From: Scatophagus argus
Taxonomy: Eukaryota; Chordata; Actinopteri; Scatophagidae
NCBI RefSeq assembly: GCF_020382885.2
Contig: NC_058499.1
Span: 2,068,001 to 2,132,000 of the forward strand
Direction of reading: 5' to 3'
DNA length: 64,000 bases
The notes below the pieces were generated by a model. That model saw only the letters and a program-made list of their open reading frames with translations, did no database searches and had not been told where the DNA came from. Of the stretch, positions 56,601 to 64,000 are shown piece by piece. How positions within the stretch are numbered: the stretch's first letter is position 1; the number at the start of each line of letters is the position of its first letter. The translations under genes were made by a program, and so were the position numbers.

Positions 56601-58820
56601 GAATTTGGCGAAGTCGCGTCACGGTGTGGCGTCTGAACAGAGCGTGAGTCTCTGGTTTTGCAAACTTTCTGAAGTGTTTCCAGAGGAGCGAAGAGTCAGC
56701 GAGGTGTTGTCATCTGGAAACCGAATTACCTCGCCGTCACGGCGATGATTTATGAGACGAGATCACGCAGGGACCTGGAGAAACAGCAGCACTCACACTC
56801 ATCTCTGGGCTCATTCATGATGAGAAATAGAATCAAATTAGTCTGTATTAAATTTTGATTGGGTGGAATTATTTGCTCCCGTCTTTGAAGCTCTGAATCA
56901 CCTGGAAGGTTTTGCTCACAGATTCCCAGAAGAGGAGCAGCTCAGTTACACTTTGAGACAAATACTCTCACTTCACTAAACTTCAACAAAAGGAACTCGA
57001 GACAATCGAGATCTCCAAAAGTCGAGCTTTAGTTTTCATTTCTTTTGTGACGCAGAGCAGCCCTGAGGTCATGAATCCACTTCCAACTGGACCTGAAATA
57101 ACAACTGAAGAGAAAACATCAAGTCGTGTCAGACAGGTCAGGTCAGAACCTGAATGTGTCAGACAGCTTTGAGGTTGTTGTACGCGTTTATCAGGTGAGT
57201 GATGGTCAAACCACAGGAGATTTAACTTTTTCAGCAACTTTTCCACCAGTAAATAATTAAAAAGCAAACGAAGGTCAAAGGCCTGAGAGAAACAGTCTTC
57301 AGCTGCACCACATGACAGGCTGAACTTTGAACATCAGTCAGCCTCCACGCGGACTCAGTTACACACTTCACGCCTTCACTTAGAGACTGACACATCCGGC
57401 CGCTGAGCTTGCAAAAACTCCAACTGAGCCGAGGTTTGACTTTTTAAATCGTTCAAATAAACAAATCGCGTTACTCACAAACAAAGCCGCTGCCACCCAA
57501 GTGTTTACCGCTTTCGGCAGCATCCACTTCCTGCATGACGGCCGGCTCAGTTGTGATTTAAGAACCAGAGCAGGGAAATCCATCTCAGCAGCATAAATGC
57601 GGCTGTCGACAGCCTGATAACCTCCCCTCCCCCACCTGATGGTCCGACAATATGACTTGACACCTATGGGTGACGTATGACTGCGAGGCAGGTCGTTGAA
57701 AGCCTGATCACATCTCCCCCCACCACCACCTCGCCAACCGCACTCTGAGGTGACGGAGGAAGGCAGGAAGCCTGGCAGGCCGATACTGAGGCTGTTAACT
57801 GTTGGCAGAACGCATGATGAGGGTGAGGAGGAGGTGAAGGCGGGTTGGGTCCACTCACAGCATCCAGGTCACAGCAGCATTTACAGGAAATCCCGGAGAC
57901 TCACCCTCTGCTAAAGGCACCTGGTTGAACTCAAAGGGATAACATGCGGCAGGTGTCGGAGGCGGTTTGTAAACCAGGAAGTGATTCTGAAGAAAGATTG
58001 TTGGCGCAAACAGCCACAAACCAACCAAACCTGGAGAGGAAACTCTTTCTTCAGAGTCAGACACGTCCTGAACTCATCACACACACACTTCTACTGGGTC
58101 AAAATCACTGACAGGGAGGACTTGTGGGAGTCTGCACAGGTCAGAGGTCATTTAAATTCCTGCATATTATTCCTTTAATATAACTGAGAGAAAACAAATG
58201 CAAGCACATGAGTTTTCCAAGCTCCCACAACAAAGAAATCAGCTCGCCGTAAATACAATCCACAGTCCACATGCTTTGGTTTTAGTCACAGAAAACGTTT
58301 GTCACTTTCCGAAAACTTTTATGTTGCCACGAATCCACCGATCAGCGTGAGTTCAGTGAATGAATTCAGTGCTGACATGAGGAGATCCTGACTGTGGGTC
58401 TTCTGAGACGAGTCCCGTTAAACCCTCTTCTTTGCCCGTCACTCATCGACTGGCTGACGTCGCCGTGTCGCTCCAACGATGTGTGAAGAATATAACACAA
58501 CCTCAACAGAAGAGCCTTCACTTGTGTTCTTTGTGCAACTTCAAATGTCAACCAAAGCTGGAAGTTGTTGTTTTGCTGTGCAAAGCGAAGTCGATTTGCT
58601 TTGAGGAAATGAAGGGAAATAATTGATTTGTGGTTTTTTAAAATTACACGAGTTTCAATCCCTGGAAGGTATCAAGTAGTTTCAAGTCAACAGGCGTTAG
58701 TGCAAGCGAAGTCACGAGTCATTCCTGTTAGAGTTGGGTTGTCAATGAAGGAAGTAACAAAAATGTGATTTCCTTTAACCTCTCCTCGGTTTGAGGAGTC
58801 CGTTCCATCGTAGTTTTAAT
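53665..58820. other. Gene-free stretch with candidate regulatory blocks
   Basis: No coding exon has a recognisable domain. Unique-looking, moderately GC-rich blocks at about 54170-54480, 55235-55640 and 57560-57920 (the last two include CAATTACC and CCTGATAACC-type motifs) differ from the AT-rich repeats around them. They may be regulatory. The rest shows nothing I can name. Confidence 0.3.
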
Positions 58821-58929
58821 TTTCATTGATCAAGGACCACTTTGGCGACTCAGACTCTCGCCGGCTTCGGCAGGGGATTCGTCACATCACCAGGCAGAAT
58901 AACACCAGCACTTGGACCAGCGGCAGCAC

Positions 58930-59395
58930 TTTGGTGCCAGAACAACCGCTTCTTCGGCCGCTGCGAGGCCGAAACAACAGCGATGACCGCCAACGCATCT
59001 CAAGGCCACCAACAGCCGAGCGTTCGTCATCCACCTGCTAACAGCAGCTGGTCCAGGTGGCGTCCACTGCCCTCCATGCTGTGTTGTGCCACCTGGAACA
59101 ACAAGGGGCACACATGCTGTTTGTGGGCCACAGCGCTGCGTTTAACAGCCTCTTACCCAGCAGGCTGCTCTCCAAGATGTCCGACCTGAGTGTGCAGCAC
59201 ATCATTCGCAGATGACACATCGGCGGTGGGTCTGATAGGCAAAGGAGACGAGTCTGCCTACAGAGAGGAGGCACAGAGAACCCGACTCACAGAAGAAGTC
59301 ATAACTGATTTCAGGAAGAAGCAGGACGTCCACGCACCTCTGCACATTAACGTTGAGAGGGTGGAGGCTCCTGGACACGCAGAAAGCTGAGGAGG
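58930..59395 (+). mobile_element. L2/Rex1-type LINE reverse transcriptase relic
   Basis: Reading across frames, the order of blocks matches an L2/CR1-like RT. ALHAVLCHLEQQG is followed by HSAAFNSLLPSRLLSKMSDL (59127-59190), then FADDTSAVGLIGKGDESAYREE (59207-59270) and VITDFRKKQDVHAPLHI (59300-59352). The segment between SKMSDL and FADD is deleted, and stops and frameshifts break it. It is inactive. Confidence 0.75.
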
Positions 59396-59659
59396 GTAAA
59401 ACCTGCTTTAGGTGTCGTTCTTCTGCTCCGGCTTTCCGTACTCCATCGTCCTCACACGTGCCGTTCGTTTAATATGCTTAGATTTTTGACCTGCACGTTT
59501 TGTTGGGACTACAGGGTGTCTGAGCCGCTGCTTGTGTTTTATTTTCTATCTCTGTCTCGCTGATCGATTCTCAGTCAAAATGTCCCATTTAACGTGACTT
59601 TTTGTCCATCTCTGAAGTACTTGTTACAAAACCTCCGACCTCCGTCTGACCTCGCCGTC

Positions 59660-60110
59660 GCACCGTAATCTTCCGGGGAGGACGGCGCTCGTCTCCGAGC
59701 CGAGCGGGGACGGCTGTCATCTTTTCGATATTCAATCGGTGACCTGCTCACTTTATCTGCTTTCTTTTTTTTTTTCTCCTCTGTAATGAAATGAAGTGCA
59801 AACAGGCCGGCTGTCCTCCATGCATCACTGAGGCCGCTGACGAGAGGATAATCAAATTGCTCATTTTCAATTTTTCATTTCTTTCATTATTTAAAAAGGC
59901 GCCGTCAGCCGCTCGGCCTCAGGCTGACCTTCAGCCATTATTATTTGTGCAACACTTTCTCTGTCAATTCTCCAACTCTCACCTCCTCCCTCCTCCTCCA
60001 CCCCTCCGTTCATCATCTCCTTTCAGCCTGCTGTCAAACCTTCATCTGGCCTCCCTAAACTGACGAGTAAATAACCAGCAGCCCGTAAATGCATTCATTA
60101 CTTCGGATAT
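59660..60110. promoter_or_regulatory. Candidate conserved non-coding element
   Basis: A low-repeat block with ATAATCAAATTG, TTCAATTTTTCATTTC and CATTATTATTTGTGCAA stretches next to GC-rich segments. This mosaic is common in vertebrate enhancers. The short ORF at 59791-60063 has no domain. Conservation is untested. Confidence 0.25.
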
Positions 60111-60384
60111 CAGCGTTCGCAGCTTGTCTTTCGGTCGTGAGCTGCAGCGGCTCAAATCAACGACTCAAACTTTGATGAAAAGTTGAGGAAGCCAAATGTG
60201 ACCAAGCTGAACAATAAAGATGGAGGCAAAGCAACTTTAAAGACTTTACAGAGTGATTTCAAAGATATGAGATCTAATAATGAGGGTCACATCGTTCAGA
60301 TCTTATTTCAGCAGGACGGACGCTTTATTTCTCCGTCGGTGTCTGCAGACCCCAACACTGACTGACAGATAAATGCTTTTATAA

Positions 60385-60615
60385 CCTCCTCCACCCTCCT
60401 CCACCACCACCGCCGCCGCCATCTCTGTCCAGCCTGGTGGTGATTGAGCAGGGCGGTTGCTGAGGTCAGAGGTCATGTGACGGAGGGATACAGTCCATCA
60501 GCTCCACGGGATGAAGCCAGACTCCACAGTCAAACTCCCAGTGGAGACAAATCTATTAAAGGGAGAGCGATGAAGGGAGGAGGTGGAGGAGGTGGAGGAG
60601 GAGCAGGAGGACACT
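60385..60615. repeat. Polypyrimidine and polypurine triplet runs, mutually complementary
   Basis: A CCTCCTCCACC-type run at about 60386-60420 faces a GGAGGTGGAGG-type run at 60575-60610 in inverted orientation. Both are simple repeats. Confidence 0.6.
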
Positions 60616-60649
60616 CTTCCATTCTCCATCACTAAACTCGTGTCTTTAA

Positions 60650-63040
60650 GTGCTCCTGAAGTGCAGCTGAATCCGATGCTGCTCATCGCTTCACAGGAGC
60701 GACGAAAGACTCCTGAATTTCCCGACATTTTAAATTTCTGTCTGAATTCGTGAAGCAGAAAAAGACGATGATGGAGATGGGACATAATTATAATAAAACA
60801 AGTTAATTGACCAACAGTGAAATAAGTTTGTGAAGAAATTAAATAAATGAAATAGAAATAAATCTTTATATCCGTAGGAACGCGTTTATATTAGCCTGGC
60901 TATTCAACACACGCTGATGTTTTTCTTTTGCAGATTTTCTGGACGTTTGGTTGAAGATCTGTGCCACGTTCGGACTTTTGAGCTTTCGCTGCGGTGAAAG
61001 TCAAACTGCGTGCTGTTAAAAAAAGGCTGATGGTTTGCTCGTCTCTAAGTCCGCCTCTTTCCTCCGAACGCGCTCACGGCTGGACCGCAGACCCGAGTTA
61101 ACTGGTCCAGTTCCTGATCCCAGCGGCGCAGTGAAACAGTGTGTGACTCCAGGCTTGTTTTTGTCCTCCTCCTCCTGATAACTCACTGCAGTTATGAATG
61201 TACGAATCAAAGCTTATAAATGAATACCCAGCAGGCTTGTCTGAAGCGGTTTGTGGCGTCATTTATCTCCTGAGCTCAGGATCGGGTTATGTAAAGTAAA
61301 TATGGGAACAATCCATAACCGGCGACCTTGTGAGTCGCCCCCGAGGTCGCTTGCTAATTGGTGGGAACGAGCAAGTAAGCGAGCGTCGATAAAACGATTT
61401 CCTGCTCCCACGCGGTGATGCGTTCACTGGACACAGACGACCAACCAGCGGAAAGCAATCAGAGTTCAGAGGTCAGAGGTTCAGGAAAGCGGAATAGATT
61501 ACAAGCTGACTGATGGCGACTTATTTGACTTGTTTCTCGACTGTTTCTGCTTTGTGTTTTATTGTTGTGTTATTTAATCAGGTGTGTTTTCGTGAGGGAA
61601 CAGCAGGATGAAGAACTTGTTTTGAAACGTACTAATCGGTCAGTGTTGGCTGCACTCTTAAGCAGCTCCAAACTTTTTCAGCACTTTATTCTGAAAGATC
61701 CAAAAGCAGACACCAAGGAAGCGAGATAAACCTCAGCAGCTTCAGTTTGGTAACTTTAACCCTGTAAAGCCCAAAACATTAAATAACTGACAGAATTATT
61801 CCAATTCTTTGAACTTGGAGCCTTTATTGGTCCCTCTGAACAAACAAAAGAATTTTCAATTATCATATCTGTGTACTGCATGTTTCTGATTGTATCAGGT
61901 TTTTCAGGGAAAATATATTTCACTACTCATGTGGAGGGCTGAAAAACTCATGTATCAAATACGATACGTTTGGCGTTATAGGGTTAATCTGATTATTGAC
62001 CGAGTCCCTGCACTCAAACAGGTTTGGAGGTGCTGGTGTGAGGCTTTCATACTGTGGTGGTACTGATCAGGAAGAAGCCTGGCAGCCAGTTTTAACACCA
62101 TCAAATAAATAAATAAATTACTGGGAGAAAGAAAATAACCTCTTCAGCAATAAGGAAACTGAAAGATTCTTCCCATCACATAAAGTTTCCCCAAATGAAA
62201 TGAACAAAATGAAAGCTGTATATAAAAGAGGGTTGAGCATGAAGAGGTTTCAGTGAAGGCAGGCAGGCAGCCGGTCGCCATAAGGCAAACAGAGCAGCTC
62301 GAGAGCTTCTCAGACCAACTTAAGCTCTAAAACAGAACGAGGAGGAACGAGAGGCAGCAAGGCAGGGAAAAGCTCAGAGTTTGTGTGTGAAGGGTCAGCC
62401 GGACCGGCTCGTTCACCACCTGCCTTAAGCCTTCAGGAAGGGGCGTCGGCGCACCCTGATTGGCCAGGAGGGCAAAGCGCCAAGCTGCTGTCGCTCGTTA
62501 GCGAGGAGGTGTGCTGCACGACAGGTGATCTGAATAACAATCCAATCAACTCACACGCAGTTTGACGCTCAGCTCAAACCAAAAGGACAAACCATGAAAA
62601 CAGTTTCTGTTAGTGCATTGTTGTTTTCAGTGATGCACACTCAAAAGACACAAAAACAAGTTGGAATAAAATCATTTTACATGGAAATGGACTGTGTTAT
62701 AATTTTATTTCTTTAGTTTTCCTGATGCGTCTGCATTTTGGGTGATTACAACTTAAAGTCATTTGTGTTTCATGTGTTTTGGGTTTCAGACAGTCAGACT
62801 TACAGCTGAATTTATGGTGAAAATAAAGACGCTGTGTGTCGAGTAATGGACCATTTAAAAACTAATCAAAACCAAAACTGAACTCCTGAGGGTTAAACTT
62901 CCTTCTGGCCATTTTACTTAAAGGGGCAGTTTACAACAAAATCAAAACTACACATACTTCTTCTTACCCTTGAGACATATTTTTGTGCTGTTTGTCCATC
63001 TGGATATTTTCTGGTGTGAGCTTCAGAGTTTCGGACAGAT
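60650..63040. other. Gene-free stretch
   Basis: No gene is visible. A unique-looking block at about 61205-61440 (GATCGGGTTATGTAAAG, GCTAATTGG, GATAAAACG) could be regulatory. The remainder is AT-rich with no named element. Confidence 0.3.
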
Positions 63041-63045
63041 CGGTA

Positions 63046-63200
63046 CAGATCAGAATCAGAATCAGAATTGTCTTTATTGCCATGTAAGAGAAGAGGTTTC
63101 ACATTACTGGGAATTTGTCTTGGTGATTGGTGCATACATAGAACGTAAGAACGAGTAACATATAATAGTAGAATAAGATAAAATAAAATAGAATAAGGTA
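63046..63200 (+). repeat. Dispersed CAGAATCAGAATC..TTTATTGCC repeat
   Basis: GATCAGAATCAGAATCAGAA, TGTCTTTATTGCCATGTAAG and GGGAATTTGTCTTGGTGATT are blocks of a very common teleost element tail. It is the same class as 18318-18530. Confidence 0.7.
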
Positions 63201-63204
63201 AAAG

Positions 63205-64000
63205 ATGCCTGCCTTCCCCTCAGTACAACGGAACAACATGACACTTAACGTGTGCTGCTCGAGGCACCAGAAATACAACTGAAAAACTCTTTTTAAAAAT
63301 CATGACGCAGTTCCTCAGGATAATCCACAGACATTATTGTGAACAGTTTCATGTAGGAACTGTTTTCCTTCACTGCGCAGAAGGAAACGTGTTTACTGTC
63401 CCTGTGAGCTGCAACATTAGCTGGCTTAGTTAGCTTAGCTTTCCAGCTTCTGGTATCTCCAAAAAACTCACAGCTCTCACCAAAACAATCTGGGTTCATA
63501 ACCTGCAGGTTTGTTTGATTTTAGTGTGAAGTGTCCCTTTAACAGACGGACTAAACCTAAATAACAGCAATGTTGTACTGCACACCTTAACTAATTATTC
63601 TGTCATTCAGAGGTTCGTCTTGAGTGTTCTGGAGGAGCAGAATCTTTCTGTCTGACTGAAGGATTGAGCCGAATTTAAACCAGACGCCAAGTGTGTCCTT
63701 CAGTTTGCAGTGCAAGAGAAGTGAAGCTTGATGTGTCCAGACTGGAGACAGTCCTGCAGGTGTGACACGCTGCCGTGATACTCAAAGACACACTTAACAT
63801 TCATGAGTCCGCCGCCCTCCCTCCCCCACCGCAGGAGGGGCGCTAATGGTTTATTCAATCACTCTCGCAGACAGTCCGCCATGTTATGACAACCCATTAA
63901 ATACTAAATTAAATGCGTTTTGTTTGCCCTCGAGGACGGCATACGTTTTGCCGAATGTCCGCCGCTTCCATTCTGAAAAACTGTTTGTTCACCTCCCGTT
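63205..64000. other. Gene-free window end
   Basis: No gene is visible. The last 220 bp (63780-64000) are unique-looking and moderately GC-rich with AT-rich cores such as TTAAATACTAAATTAAATGC. They are a further candidate regulatory block. Confidence 0.25.

Noticed and set aside
58842-59189. Novel 115-codon protein
   Set aside because: Its other-frame translation shows LINE RT blocks, so it is a decayed element rather than a gene.

Overview
This is genomic DNA of a bony fish, almost certainly a percomorph-type teleost. The genes have compact introns with GT-AG splice sites, and one gene is a fish-type TRIM with RING, B-boxes and PRY-SPRY. The repeats are typical of teleosts: an RTE/Rex3-like LINE, L2-type RT relics, a tRNA-derived SINE, MITE-like elements and many CA/GT microsatellites. 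I assembled each multi-exon gene by joining splice sites by eye and checking codon phase and family similarity. No database search was run.

Region 1 (1-17,250) is a duplicated accessory cluster. Two acyl-CoA thioesterase/BAAT-like genes lie on the minus strand. The left copy is cut by the window start. The right copy is complete: 10 coding exons and 450 aa. Between them is one intact TRIM E3-ligase gene on the plus strand. Left of it is a LINE whose 5' edge abuts a second copy of the TRIM 3' UTR and downstream flank, so a neighbouring TRIM paralogue has apparently been lost. Part of the same flank occurs again after the intact TRIM gene.

Region 2 (17,250-27,000) is mostly non-coding with repeat relics. 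It contains single-exon kbtbd13 (minus strand), a muscle BTB-kelch protein.

Region 3 (27,000-49,120) holds three complete housekeeping or signalling genes in head-to-tail order on the plus strand: a Pim-family kinase (6 coding exons, 320 aa), ftsj1 (tRNA 2'-O-methyltransferase, 10 coding exons, 314 aa) and brpf3 (MOZ/MORF/HBO1 scaffold, 11 coding exons, 1,176 aa). Their reading frames are intact and their catalytic or binding motifs are preserved.

Region 4 (49,120-64,000) has no gene I can support. It contains a SINE, a MITE-like copy, an L2-type RT relic, an inverted AC/GT microsatellite pair and a perfect 26-bp palindrome. Several low-repeat stretches carry homeodomain-type motifs and look like candidate regulatory elements. 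I found no clearly undescribed gene system. The most interesting signals are the TRIM/LINE junction, the duplicated thioesterases, and the palindrome and motif-rich gene desert.
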